Shown here piece after piece: positions 1 through 8,753 of a DNA stretch of 64,000 nucleotides (position 1 is the first letter of the stretch; each line of letters opens with the position of its first letter). Under the pieces are notes generated by a model, which searched no databases, was not told the origin of the DNA, and saw only the letters and a program-made list of their open reading frames with translations. The position numbers were made by a program, and so were the translations under genes. Source of the DNA: Aquabacterium sp. (GTDB taxonomy: Bacteria; Pseudomonadota; Gammaproteobacteria; Burkholderiales; Burkholderiaceae_C); NCBI RefSeq assembly GCF_030652515.1, contig NZ_JAUSAR010000005.1, positions 62,001 through 126,000 on the forward strand, in the 5' to 3' direction.

Positions 1-1671
1 CTGAACCAGACCTACCGCGAGCTGCAGGAGCTGTCCTTCCAGTACATCAATCCCTGGCGCTATGGCGTGCTGTCGAAGGCGGTGAAAAAAACGCGCGGCA
101 ACCGGCGTGACCTGGTGGACCGCATCCAGCGCGAAGTGGAGCTGGCCTTTGGCGCTGCCGACATGGTGGTCGAGGTTTACGGCCGCGAGAAAACCATCTT
201 CTCGATCTATCACAAGATGATCGAGAAGAACCTGACCTTCGCCCAGGTCAGCGACATCTTCGGCTTCCGCATCGTCACGCGCGAGTTGCTGGACTGCTAC
301 CGCGCCCTGGGCGTGTTGCACCAGCTGTACAAGCCGTTGCCGGGCCGCTTCAAAGACTACATCGCCATCCCCAAGGCCAATGGCTACCAGTCACTGCACA
401 CGACCTTGGTGAACCCGGTGGGCACGGCGGTGGAGTTCCAGCTGCGTTCGCAGGCCATGCACGCGGTGGCTGAAAAGGGCATCGCCGCGCACTGGATGTA
501 CAAGACGCAAGAGGGGGCAGGCGCGGAAGCTTCGCCTCAACAGGCGGCCGTGTGGCTGCAGTCGCTGATCGACATCCAGCACGAGACACGCGATTCGGCC
601 GAGTTCCTGGAGCATCTGAAGATCGACTTGTTCCCCGAGTCTGTCTACGTGTTCACGCCCAAATCGCGCATTTTGGCGTTGCCGCGCGGGGCCACCTCGG
701 TGGACTTCGCCTATGCGATTCACAGCGACGTGGGCGATCACTGCGTGGCGGTCAAGATCAATGGCGAGGCTGCGGCCTTGCGCACCGAGTTGCGCAGCGG
801 CGATGTGGTCGAGATCATCACGGCGCCGAGTGCGCGGCCCAACCCGGGCTGGCTGAACTTCGTGAGCACGGGCCGGGCCCGCTCCAAGATCCGCCATTAC
901 CTGAAGAACATGGAGACGGAAGAGTCGCTGGAGCTGGGCGAGAAGCTGCTGACGCAAGCGCTGCGCGCCGAGGGCCTGGCCATGCCGCCGGGCGACGAGA
1001 CCAGCGAAGGTGCCAGCGGTGCCACCTGGCAGGCTCTGATCCGCTGGGGTGGCAACCGCAGCAAAGATGATTTGTGCGTGGACATCGGCCTGGGCCGCAA
1101 GATCAGCAACATGGTGGCCAAGCGCCTGGCGCAGCTCATGGCCGAGTCGGGCGAGCGGCCCGATGCCCTGACCCTGACCCTGGGGCGCTTTGCCGATTCC
1201 GAATCGCCGTCGCACGGCGGTGTGGTGATCGATGGCAGCGAAGGCGCCACGATGCAATTGGCGCCGTGCTGCAAGCCCATCCCGGGCGATCCGATCGCCG
1301 GCTACCTGGGTCGGGGTGAAGGCCTGGTGGTGCACACGCAGATGTGTGGCGTGGGCCGTCGCTTGTTCGAGCGCGACAGCGAGCGCTGGATCGACGTGAG
1401 CTGGGCCGACGAACCCACGCGGCCTTTCGAGACCGCCATCCAGGTGCTGGTGGCCAATGGCAAGGGCGTGCTGGCGCAGGTGGCCGCGTCCATCAGCAGC
1501 GCCGAGACCGACATCACCCACATCGAGATGGGCGACGAGCGGCTGGGCGAAACCGCCGAGCTGAAGCTGACCCTGGCCGTGCGAGACGTGGAGCACCTCA
1601 ACGACGTGCTGCGCGTGCTCAAACGCTGCCCGGTGGTGCTCAAGGCGGGCCGCGTCATTCCTGGGGCTTAG
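1..1671 (+). CDS. spoT: Bifunctional (p)ppGpp synthetase/hydrolase SpoT, C-terminal part (5' end outside window)
   Basis: The frame is open from the first base, so the N-terminal HD hydrolase domain lies left of the window. Visible domains in order are the ppGpp synthetase (GREK motif, then KDYIAIPKANGYQSLHT and the EFQLR strand), the TGS domain (LFPESVYVFTPKSRI, VDFAYAIHSDVG), a helical/zinc-finger-like part with the CCKPIPGD motif, and a C-terminal ACT domain (about the last 75 residues). The family makes and degrades the stringent-response alarmone in the cytoplasm. The TGS and linker match SpoT better than RelA, but calling it bifunctional depends on the unseen HD domain. Its stop overlaps the end of convergent greB by 17 bases. 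Confidence 0.93.
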   Translation: MNQTYRELQELSFQYINPWRYGVLSKAVKKTRGNRRDLVDRIQREVELAFGAADMVVEVYGREKTIFSIYHKMIEKNLTFAQVSDIFGFRIVTRELLDCYRALGVLHQLYKPLPGRFKDYIAIPKANGYQSLHTTLVNPVGTAVEFQLRSQAMHAVAEKGIAAHWMYKTQEGAGAEASPQQAAVWLQSLIDIQHETRDSAEFLEHLKIDLFPESVYVFTPKSRILALPRGATSVDFAYAIHSDVGDHCVAVKINGEAAALRTELRSGDVVEIITAPSARPNPGWLNFVSTGRARSKIRHYLKNMETEESLELGEKLLTQALRAEGLAMPPGDETSEGASGATWQALIRWGGNRSKDDLCVDIGLGRKISNMVAKRLAQLMAESGERPDALTLTLGRFADSESPSHGGVVIDGSEGATMQLAPCCKPIPGDPIAGYLGRGEGLVVHTQMCGVGRRLFERDSERWIDVSWADEPTRPFETAIQVLVANGKGVLAQVAASISSAETDITHIEMGDERLGETAELKLTLAVRDVEHLNDVLRVLKRCPVVLKAGRVIPGA

Positions 1672-2218
1672 GGGCCGGGTAGCTCACCGACAGCACTTCC
1701 ACGTGCTCCAAGCCGCCTGGCGTCATCAACTGGATCTCGTCACCCACGCGTGATTTGAGCAGGGCGCGGGCAATGGGCGAGACCCAGCTGACTTCGCCCT
1801 GCAGGTTATCGACCTCGTCGATGCCTTTGATGGTGACGGTGCGTTCCACGTCATCCTGGTTCACGTAGGTGACGGTGGCGCCAAAAAAGACCTGGTCGTG
1901 GCCGTGGTGCACCGAGGGGTCGGCCACCTCGGCGATGTCCAGACGTTTGGTCAGGAAGCGGATGCGGCGATCGATTTCGCGCAGGCGCTTCTTGCCGTAG
2001 ATGTAGTCACCGTTTTCGGAGCGATCGCCGTTGGAGGCGGCCCAGTGCACGATCTCGACGATCTTGGGGCGCTCCACATCGATCAGCGCCAGCAGTTCAT
2101 CGCGCAGGCGCTGGTAGCCCTGCGGCGTCAAATAGTTCTTGGTGCCGGCAGGAATGGGCGACGGGGCGAGTTCGTCCTCGTCGTCGTGGTCGGTTTCCTT
2201 GGTGAAGGCCTTGTTCAT
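1655..2218 (-). CDS. greB: Transcription elongation factor GreB
   Basis: Transcript cleavage factor that rescues backtracked RNA polymerase through the secondary channel. The 187-residue protein has the N-terminal coiled-coil domain with the acidic tip (NGDRSENGDYIYGKKRLREIDRRI) and the C-terminal FKBP-like domain (VSWVSPIARALLKSRVGDE). Tyr in the tip and the downstream KKRLREIDRR helix are typical of GreB rather than GreA. I chose the ATG giving MNKAFTKE, the usual GreB start; an upstream in-frame ATG would add nine residues. The N-terminus carries about 20 extra acidic residues (HDDEDELAP) compared with E. coli GreB. It is convergent with spoT and overlaps its 3' end, so the two transcripts run into each other. 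Confidence 0.95.
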   Translation of the reverse strand: MNKAFTKETDHDDEDELAPSPIPAGTKNYLTPQGYQRLRDELLALIDVERPKIVEIVHWAASNGDRSENGDYIYGKKRLREIDRRIRFLTKRLDIAEVADPSVHHGHDQVFFGATVTYVNQDDVERTVTIKGIDEVDNLQGEVSWVSPIARALLKSRVGDEIQLMTPGGLEHVEVLSVSYPAPKPQE

Positions 2219-2310
2219 GGTGGTCGATTGTGCCCAATGCTTCACGCCGGGCCGTGGTTTGAGGGCTGAAGGGCCTACCGCGACAGGGTGGATCCCGCAA
2301 AAATGAAACC

Positions 2311-3009
2311 ATGTCGCAAGTCATCCACCTGGGCCCCGGCGCCCGCATGCTCACCACCCGTGAGGTGGCCAGCCGTTTGGGCGTGTCGTTGCGCACCGTG
2401 CAGTTGTGGGTCGAGGCCGACATCTTGCCAGCGGCGCGCACGCCAGGCGGGCACCGGCGGATCCCTTACAACGCGGTCGAAGCATTGGCGTTGAGCACCG
2501 GTCTGGGGGGAGATCCTCTGGCGGAGCAGGCGCGTCGGCGGGGCAATCCGGCCGCCGTCTTGCCGCGTGGCAGTGCGCTGGACAAGGTCCGCCAGGAGGC
2601 GCGCCACCATGATGTCCTGCTGGTGGCCGACGACCCGCAGTGGCAGGCTCAATGCGCGTCTGCCCTGGAGGTGTTTGGCTCGGCGGTGCGCCTGCGCTTT
2701 GCCGAAACCGGCTACCTGGCGCTGTTGCAGATGGGACAGCAACCGCCGGATCTGTTGATCACCAACCTGGAGTTGCCGGGCATGGATGGCTTTGCCATGC
2801 TGCGCACCTTGGAGCGCTGTGAGGCCGTGACCGGCATCGCGGTGCTGGCTTTGACGTCCTTGACGGCGGACGTGATCGCCGCGCGAGGTGGCCTGCCGGA
2901 CTGGGTTGAGTTGTTCTCGTGGCCCGTGTCGCCCGAAGCCTTGGCGGTGAGGGTGGGGCGCTGGATGCTCACCCAAAGACCGCTGCCCGGCGTTCATCCC
3001 GACGTTTGA
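2311..3009 (+). CDS. MerR-type HTH protein fused to a degenerate receiver domain
   Basis: This 232-residue protein has a MerR/excisionase-like winged HTH at about residues 13-55 (LTTREVASRLGVSLRTVQLWVEAD, then TPGGHRRI) and a CheY-like domain from about residue 104 to 225. In the receiver the acidic pair is kept (Asp107, Asp108), but the phospho-acceptor Asp is replaced by Asn152 (ITNLELPGMDG). The conserved Lys is replaced by Trp204 (SWPVSPEAL). It is therefore probably not controlled by phosphorylation and may dimerise or bind a partner constitutively. It stands alone, divergent from greB, with no kinase beside it. The domain reading is confident; target genes are unknown. Confidence 0.85.
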   Translation: MSQVIHLGPGARMLTTREVASRLGVSLRTVQLWVEADILPAARTPGGHRRIPYNAVEALALSTGLGGDPLAEQARRRGNPAAVLPRGSALDKVRQEARHHDVLLVADDPQWQAQCASALEVFGSAVRLRFAETGYLALLQMGQQPPDLLITNLELPGMDGFAMLRTLERCEAVTGIAVLALTSLTADVIAARGGLPDWVELFSWPVSPEALAVRVGRWMLTQRPLPGVHPDV

Positions 3010-3010
3010 C

Positions 3011-3036
3011 GCCCCCCCGAAGCAAGGGGCGGGGGC
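3011..3036 (+). terminator. GC-rich hairpin after the MerR/receiver gene
   Basis: GCCCCC at 3011-3016 can pair with GGGGGC at 3031-3036, starting two bases after the stop codon of the preceding gene. There is no T run behind it, so the terminator assignment is weak; it may simply be a stabilising 3' hairpin. Confidence 0.3.
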
Positions 3037-3139
3037 ATGCATCCACAGGAAAGCACCTGAGTCGATCGCCCTTGAATGGCCTCAAGATGCGGATGTTTTC
3101 CGTTGGATGGAATGTGGGCAGTGCAATGAGGTGGGTGTC

Positions 3140-3856
3140 ATGAGTGCGGGTGGTTCATCGAAGGTGTCGGGCAGCAAGTTGGTGCGCCGGCTCCTGGTGG
3201 TGGTGTACCTGGGGTTGTTCGCGGCCGTGGCCCTGGTGTGGCGCAGCCCGTCCATGAGCCATTGGCTGGACCCGGTGGTGCTGAGCCAGCTGGGCCGCGA
3301 CCTGTTGGCTTCGCCACTTGGGCCTCTGGCCGTGCTGGCCGGTTATGTGCTGGCGGTGGTGTTGGCCATGCCCATCCTGCTGATGATTTCGGTGGGGACG
3401 CTGGTGTTCGGCCCTTGGCTGGGCATGGTGTATTCGCTGGCGGGCATGCTGAGTGGCGCGGTCGTCACGTATGGCGTGGGGCGCTTGAGCGGGGCCTATC
3501 TGCTGGACCGTTTTGGCGATCCCCAGGTGCAGCATCTGGCGCGGCGCCTGAAGGACCGCAGCTTGCTGGCCATCATTTTTCTGCGCGCTTTTCCGGTGGC
3601 GCCTTTCCTGGTCATCAACGTGACGGCGGGCGCACTGAGGGTGCGCTTTCGCGATTACGTGCTGGGCACGGTGCTGGGCGTGCTGCCCGGCACGATCATG
3701 CTGTCCTTGTTCATGGACCGGCTGGTGGCGGCCTGGCGCGATCCTGGCGTGGGCACCTATGTGGGGGCGGCGTTGTTCCTGGTGGCGTTGGTGACGGCGG
3801 CCCGGGCTTTGCGCAAGCGCATGATCGCGGCCTTGGCGGCACCCCAGGTGGGTTGA
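3140..3856 (+). CDS. TVP38/TMEM64 (SNARE-associated, DedA-like) family membrane protein
   Basis: The 238-residue integral membrane protein has an N-terminal TM (LLVVVYLGLFAAVALVW), two central hydrophobic hairpins around the family core (GPWLGMVYSLAGMLSGAVVTYGVG) and the FLRAFPVAPFLVINVTAG segment typical of TVP38/VTT-domain proteins, followed by a last TM (FLVALVTAARAL). Family members are implicated in lipid or ion movement across the inner membrane; the substrate here is unknown. The start was set at the ATG giving MSAGGSS; an ATG 33 bases upstream is in frame but gives an unlikely leader. It converges on the TonB-like gene with a 21-base gap. Confidence 0.85.
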   Translation: MSAGGSSKVSGSKLVRRLLVVVYLGLFAAVALVWRSPSMSHWLDPVVLSQLGRDLLASPLGPLAVLAGYVLAVVLAMPILLMISVGTLVFGPWLGMVYSLAGMLSGAVVTYGVGRLSGAYLLDRFGDPQVQHLARRLKDRSLLAIIFLRAFPVAPFLVINVTAGALRVRFRDYVLGTVLGVLPGTIMLSLFMDRLVAAWRDPGVGTYVGAALFLVALVTAARALRKRMIAALAAPQVG

Positions 3857-3877
3857 TGCCCGGCATCGCCGGACTCG

Positions 3878-4564
3878 CTACAGGGACTGCGGCTGGCCGG
3901 TGGATTCGATGGGCGTGTTGTCGAACACGACTTCGACGCGGATCAGTGATTTGACTTGTTGGCCCTGCACTTCGCCAGGCCGGAAATGCGCTTGCAGGAA
4001 GGAGTCCCTGGCCGCGTCTTCCAGGGGCTTGGGCAAGGATGGGCCGTCGATGCGCACTCGGCGCACCACACCGGTTTCATCGATGAACAAGGCCAGGATG
4101 GTGGTGTAGCGTCCGGGCTCCTTGATCTGCTCGGGGAAGGGCACGATCACCGGTGTGCTGGAGCGGGGCGGTGTGCTCAACAGGGGCCGGGGCAGGTACT
4201 GGTCACCCGCGTCGGCGACGGCGGTGGGTGACGAATCGCCTTCCGCCTGGACCAAGGGCTGGTCCTCGGTGACGGGAACGATTGGCTCGATCGCGTCTGC
4301 AGGCAGGGGCAGAGGGGGCGATTCGGCGTTGGCTGGCGCTGCCGGGATGGGGGGTGCCTCATCACTGGGGATGCGAAGCTGCGCGTGTGGTGATGTGGCT
4401 CGCGGGCTCAGCCGGGCATGCACGACGCCGCTACCCGCGCTTTTGGCGCTTGGCTGAACAGTTTGAACAGGTGATGAGGACACCATCAAGGTCAGCGCCG
4501 CAGCGTGCATCACCACCACGTGGGCGGCGATGACACACACTGATTGGCGCCTTTTGTTCATCAT
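3878..4564 (-). CDS. TonB C-terminal-domain protein at the end of the pilus operon
   Basis: The 228-residue protein has a cytoplasmic N-terminus (MMNKRRQS), one TM helix (VCVIAAHVVVMHAAALTLMV, a signal anchor), a Pro/Ala/Ser-rich periplasmic stretch at about 40-150, and a C-terminal TonB-like fold at about 155-225 (ILALFIDETGVVRRVRIDG, then DAARDSFLQAHFRPGEVQG). The first ATG shares a base with the TGA of pilY1, so the two are translationally coupled. In many betaproteobacterial pilus operons pilE sits in this position. The role is unknown. It is unlikely to be the main iron-uptake TonB, because a tonB-exbBD set lies at 27.1 kb; it could anchor or energise something linked to PilY1, which is inference. 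Confidence 0.8.
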   Translation of the reverse strand: MMNKRRQSVCVIAAHVVVMHAAALTLMVSSSPVQTVQPSAKSAGSGVVHARLSPRATSPHAQLRIPSDEAPPIPAAPANAESPPLPLPADAIEPIVPVTEDQPLVQAEGDSSPTAVADAGDQYLPRPLLSTPPRSSTPVIVPFPEQIKEPGRYTTILALFIDETGVVRRVRIDGPSLPKPLEDAARDSFLQAHFRPGEVQGQQVKSLIRVEVVFDNTPIESTGQPQSL

Positions 4565-7500
4565 CAGTTCAGCAGTTCGCGCCACGAGGTGCGATTGGCG
4601 CCCGTCGCAGCGCTGGTGCTGGTGGTGGGCGGACTGCTGGTGGTGATCTTGGCATTGCTGCCGGGGATGATCAGCAGGGATTTGCCGTTGGTCAGCTCGA
4701 TCCAGGTCAGGCCCACGCCCAGGAACTTGTCGAGGCTGGTGCCCACCACGTTGCCGGTGGCGCTGGAGGGGGCCGATCCGGTGCTGATGTCGAAGGTGTA
4801 GTTCCAGCCCGAGCCGCCCGAGGGGCTGCACACACTGCTGCCAGGGATGGCAGAGATGGCGGCCAGGGTGGTGTACTGCAACTGCATGTCCACCGACACC
4901 CGTTCGCCCGATGTGGGCAAGTCCACGCGCCATCCCTTCTGGGTGGCCCAGTTGACGGCGTTCTTGCTGGCGGTGCGCGTTTTGGTCGTGGCGTTGGTCA
5001 GGGTTTGGGTGACCATGTCTGTGCGCTGGCGAACGTCGCCCAGGCCGGTGGTCGCCAGGCTGTCCTTGACCGCGTAGATGGATTGGGTGGTCGTGTCGAC
5101 GATGTCACCCAGGCCCAGGTAGCGGCCCGTGGCCACCAGGATGACGGGGTAGCTCACCGAGTCGTAAGTGACGACAGCGGTTTCAGGCCGGGTGGTGATG
5201 GGTTGTGGCGTGCTGCTGTTGATCTGGAAGGTGGCCAGCAGCATGGCCTTGCCATGGGGCTCGACCAGATTGTCGATGTCAAAGCGCCAGAGGTTGCCGA
5301 GCATGTCGCCCCCATAGAAGCGGGTGGAGGTGTTGTCGGTGTTGTCTTCAATCCAGGCGTTCAGTTTGCCCAGGCCGCTCGGAGTGGCGCTGGTGCCCGC
5401 AGGCGTGGTGCCCGAGGTCATGGTGGGGATGCCGTTGGGGATGTCGCTCACAGGCCGGCCGGTGTTGGCATCCAGCACGTACAGGCGGCCATTGCCATCA
5501 CCCGTGGTGTTGTTGTAGCCGGAGGTCAGCACGACCACCCAGGTGCCGTTGGCTCGCTTGGTGATGATGGGCGTGCCATAGGTCAGGCCCATGTTGGCAT
5601 CGGTGAACTCCCACAGGATCTTGGGATCGAGCGGGTTGGTGATGTCCAGCGCATAGTAGGACTTGCCGCCTGCGTTCAGGCCACCCACCAGGATGGTCTT
5701 CCAAGTGGAGCCGACGCGGATGTCGCCCACGGTGGGCGTGCCATCCACGAAGAAGTGATGGCGATCTGCGTAGTTGGTGTCGGCCAAGCGGTACAGTTCG
5801 GGCATCACGGCAGTGGGGATGAAGCTCCACAACTCCGTGCCGGCCGACACGGCGCCGGTGCCCGTGGTGGTGGTGGCGGCAAACGCGTGCAACATGCCGT
5901 CGTTGGCGGCCGAGAACACCACGGGGCGGCGGTTGGCGTGCGTGCTCACGAATTCGGAGTAGCCGGTGTCCACGTAGTGGAAGGGGGGCTTGCTCACGTA
6001 GACGGGAGACGCATTGATCACGTCGCCCAGCATGGACTCACGGGCACGGTAGACAACGGCCGTCTTGGACTCGGTGCCGTCGGTGTAGTTGTAGCTGCTC
6101 AGGGTGGCATCACCGCGCAGGAAGTTGACCAGATTGGCGCCCAGGTTGGCCTGGACCTTGGGATCGGCGTCCAGGTTGTTGCATTGGGTAGGCGTCAGCG
6201 GTTTGCCGCAGTAGTTGGTGAAATGGCCACCCAAACCATCAGCGCTGAGGTTGGTGTAGTTGAAGTCACGGCGCGTGGGCGTGGTGGCACCCGGCTGCGC
6301 ATAGTAAATGTTCCGGTCGGCGGGGTTGAGCTTGGCGATCTCTTTCTTGGCGTTCCAGATTTCAACCGAGGTGTTGATCTCGCCGGTGTCGCCGTTCAGG
6401 GAATAGGCCACCAGTTCGCCGGTCCAGGCCACCGTGGTGTACTTGGCGACAAACACTTGGTTGTCCGTGCCCTTGACGGGTTTGAGGGAGCTGGTGGCGG
6501 CCGATGAAGAGGCGCCATCGGTCCGCTCGACGTTGGACAGAGCCGCTCCGATGGCTTCGCTCACGGCGCTGGGATCGGAGGCCGACCAATACTGGCCGCG
6601 GCCGTTGACAGCGGCGTGCCACAGGTCGTCCACGTGGGTGACGCCTTCGGAGGCTACTTCGGAGATGGGCCACTCCAGGGTGCCGTCGGCCCGGGACAGT
6701 TCGTAGTAACTGCCGGTTCTCAGACTGGCATTGAGGTAGTCCTTGCGGTAGGGCAGGATGCCATTCATGCCCAAGCCGAGCGTGAAGGTGGTCATGTGCT
6801 GGGTCTCGGCCTTGTCCAGGCCGTTGGGGGTCACCTCGTTGTTGCAGACGTCTGTGCCCAAGGCGCCGAGGCAATTGCCCAGCGCGCTGGTGCGCAGGTC
6901 GGTGACGTAAAAGTACTGGGCCACGTCGGCCAGGCTGTTGCTGGAGCCCTCGGCGGTGGCTGAGGTCACCGTGGGCGTGCCGGCCACGGTGTTGTCAACG
7001 ACAGCGCTGATGGTGGCGGCGCCATTGCTCACTGAGGATGTGGGCAGGGATGGAATATTGTAGGGCCAGTTTTTGCAGGTGCCGGTGACCGAGTTCAACG
7101 CGGGGCCCACGGTGGTGTCGCTTTTGGTGACGGTATCCGTGCCAGTGGTGGTCGGGGTGCTCCACACGGTCGTGCTGGCGGTGACTGCCCCGTCCACCCC
7201 GTTGATCCGCTTCTGGGTGGTGCTGTAGGTGCCGGTCAGTGTCTGGTGGCTGGTGAGAGTCTGCACCAGGGTGCGGGTGGTCTGCGTTGCCGTGGTGGTG
7301 TACTCGCGCCTGGACCCGCCGCAACCCACATAGGTGCTGACCGGCGTGGTCCCGCTGATGGTGGTGGTGGTCTTGTCGTACGCTGAGTCCTGAGTGCGGC
7401 TGACGGTGTAAGGCCTCACGGTGGTCACGACACTGTCCATCCCGTCCCAATAGGGCTTGGCCTCGGTGCCATCTTGCTGGCCAACGCTGGTGCCATCCAG

Positions 7501-8718
7501 TTTGAAGGGCCCATAGGTTGAGGTTTCATCATTGTTGTTCCAGTAGCCGTCCGTGGACAGGATGCTGTAGTTGCGCTGGCAGGCGTACTCCATCGGGTCG
7601 GTCGTTTGGCCCGGCGCCTTGTTGGCGAAGTAGCGGCCCACCTTGGACAAGGCTCCGCGCAAAGGGGTTGCGTTCCCAGGGTCGGCTTTGTAGAGGTTCG
7701 AGTAAAAAGAGGTCTTCTGGCTGTTTTCAAAGGCGCCGGTCGGCAGGAACTTGGTGCTGGGTGCTGCGCTGGTGGAGCTGATGGTGGTGAAGCCCACGCG
7801 GTACTTGCCGTCAATGGGGCTGAAGGCACGGCCCGCAGCCGAGCGCATCATCAGGACACGCGTGCGGTAGTAGGCATACCAGTCGGCATACCGCTGCGCC
7901 TGGGCCGAGTCGGTGTTGACGGTAACCTGCGTGAAAGGGGCTGAAGCGGGAGGCCGCAAGAAGCACTCGTTGGCAAAGCCATCATCACCGATGGTGTCCA
8001 GGCCATCTATCGTGTACTTCCAGCCCATGGCTGGTTTGCTGCCTGTGTAGTCGTAATAGGTGCGGCCGTTCAGGTTGGTGACGTTGGTTTGAACCCCCAC
8101 TTTCCAGGTGGCTGTGGGGCTGCCGCCGCCCGCCATGCCGGTCACGGTCACCACCAGGGTGGGATTGTTCCAGCTCTTGACGATGCCTACCATCCACTGT
8201 GTGTCGTTGGCGGTGTTGACGATGCCCACCCGGCTGTCTTTGGTGAAGCTGTCCCAGGCACCATTGCTTACGCTGAAAGTTCGGTCGCCCGTGCCGATGG
8301 ACACCGGGGTGTTCAGGTTCTTGGAGTTGGTCACCGTGACCTGGAAACCGTCAATGGGGGCGTACTGGAAGGAGGCGGCTGGGTAGGGCGTGCCATCCGG
8401 ATTGAGCGGTCGGTTGGCGCTGTAGTCGTAATCTGGGTTGTAGGCGATGCCATTGCACTGCTTGGACTTGAAGCCGTAGGCGGTGGTGTCGCGCATGTCG
8501 TCGGGCATGAAGGCCGAGGCCATGCTGCCCGAGTCATCCAGGATGAACATCACATTGGGCTTGGCGCTGATGTCCGACGTGGTCGCCAGCGGCGTGTTCG
8601 AGATGTCGGTGGGCGCCGCGCGCACGCCCGGGTTGAGCGCGGCCAGCCCGATCAGCATGGCCACCAGGGCCCGGTTCATCGAGGGGAACCCGGAGTGGGT
8701 GCGAGGGTGGTTTTGCAT
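4564..8718 (-). CDS. pilY1: Type IV pilus tip-associated adhesin/assembly factor PilY1
   Basis: The 1384-residue secreted protein has a signal peptide (about residues 14-35, ending GVRA-AP). A von Willebrand A-like N-terminal domain carries a MIDAS-type DDSGSM motif near residue 60. The conserved C-terminal PilY1 beta-propeller begins at about residue 890 (ESMLGDVINASPVYV, VVFSAANDGMLHAF, HFFVDGTPTVGD, ILVGGLNAGGKSYYALDI). PilY1 sits at the pilus tip, primes assembly with the minor pilins and mediates adhesion or surface sensing. A Thr-rich segment of over 100 residues (about 433-548) interrupts the vWA part. The start is the ATG giving MQNHPRTHS, preceded by an AAGGAAG ribosome site; a longer ATG start is less likely. 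It follows pilX and is coupled to the TonB-like gene. Confidence 0.95.
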   Translation of the reverse strand: MQNHPRTHSGFPSMNRALVAMLIGLAALNPGVRAAPTDISNTPLATTSDISAKPNVMFILDDSGSMASAFMPDDMRDTTAYGFKSKQCNGIAYNPDYDYSANRPLNPDGTPYPAASFQYAPIDGFQVTVTNSKNLNTPVSIGTGDRTFSVSNGAWDSFTKDSRVGIVNTANDTQWMVGIVKSWNNPTLVVTVTGMAGGGSPTATWKVGVQTNVTNLNGRTYYDYTGSKPAMGWKYTIDGLDTIGDDGFANECFLRPPASAPFTQVTVNTDSAQAQRYADWYAYYRTRVLMMRSAAGRAFSPIDGKYRVGFTTISSTSAAPSTKFLPTGAFENSQKTSFYSNLYKADPGNATPLRGALSKVGRYFANKAPGQTTDPMEYACQRNYSILSTDGYWNNNDETSTYGPFKLDGTSVGQQDGTEAKPYWDGMDSVVTTVRPYTVSRTQDSAYDKTTTTISGTTPVSTYVGCGGSRREYTTTATQTTRTLVQTLTSHQTLTGTYSTTQKRINGVDGAVTASTTVWSTPTTTGTDTVTKSDTTVGPALNSVTGTCKNWPYNIPSLPTSSVSNGAATISAVVDNTVAGTPTVTSATAEGSSNSLADVAQYFYVTDLRTSALGNCLGALGTDVCNNEVTPNGLDKAETQHMTTFTLGLGMNGILPYRKDYLNASLRTGSYYELSRADGTLEWPISEVASEGVTHVDDLWHAAVNGRGQYWSASDPSAVSEAIGAALSNVERTDGASSSAATSSLKPVKGTDNQVFVAKYTTVAWTGELVAYSLNGDTGEINTSVEIWNAKKEIAKLNPADRNIYYAQPGATTPTRRDFNYTNLSADGLGGHFTNYCGKPLTPTQCNNLDADPKVQANLGANLVNFLRGDATLSSYNYTDGTESKTAVVYRARESMLGDVINASPVYVSKPPFHYVDTGYSEFVSTHANRRPVVFSAANDGMLHAFAATTTTGTGAVSAGTELWSFIPTAVMPELYRLADTNYADRHHFFVDGTPTVGDIRVGSTWKTILVGGLNAGGKSYYALDITNPLDPKILWEFTDANMGLTYGTPIITKRANGTWVVVLTSGYNNTTGDGNGRLYVLDANTGRPVSDIPNGIPTMTSGTTPAGTSATPSGLGKLNAWIEDNTDNTSTRFYGGDMLGNLWRFDIDNLVEPHGKAMLLATFQINSSTPQPITTRPETAVVTYDSVSYPVILVATGRYLGLGDIVDTTTQSIYAVKDSLATTGLGDVRQRTDMVTQTLTNATTKTRTASKNAVNWATQKGWRVDLPTSGERVSVDMQLQYTTLAAISAIPGSSVCSPSGGSGWNYTFDISTGSAPSSATGNVVGTSLDKFLGVGLTWIELTNGKSLLIIPGSNAKITTSSPPTTSTSAATGANRTSWRELLN

Positions 8719-8753
8719 GCTTGCTTCCTTCCGCGCCGTGAGGCAAGGGCACA

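Noticed and set aside
5005-6507. 500-codon plus-strand frame inside pilY1
   Set aside because: Val/Gly/His-rich shadow of the PilY1 coding frame, without start signal or domain.
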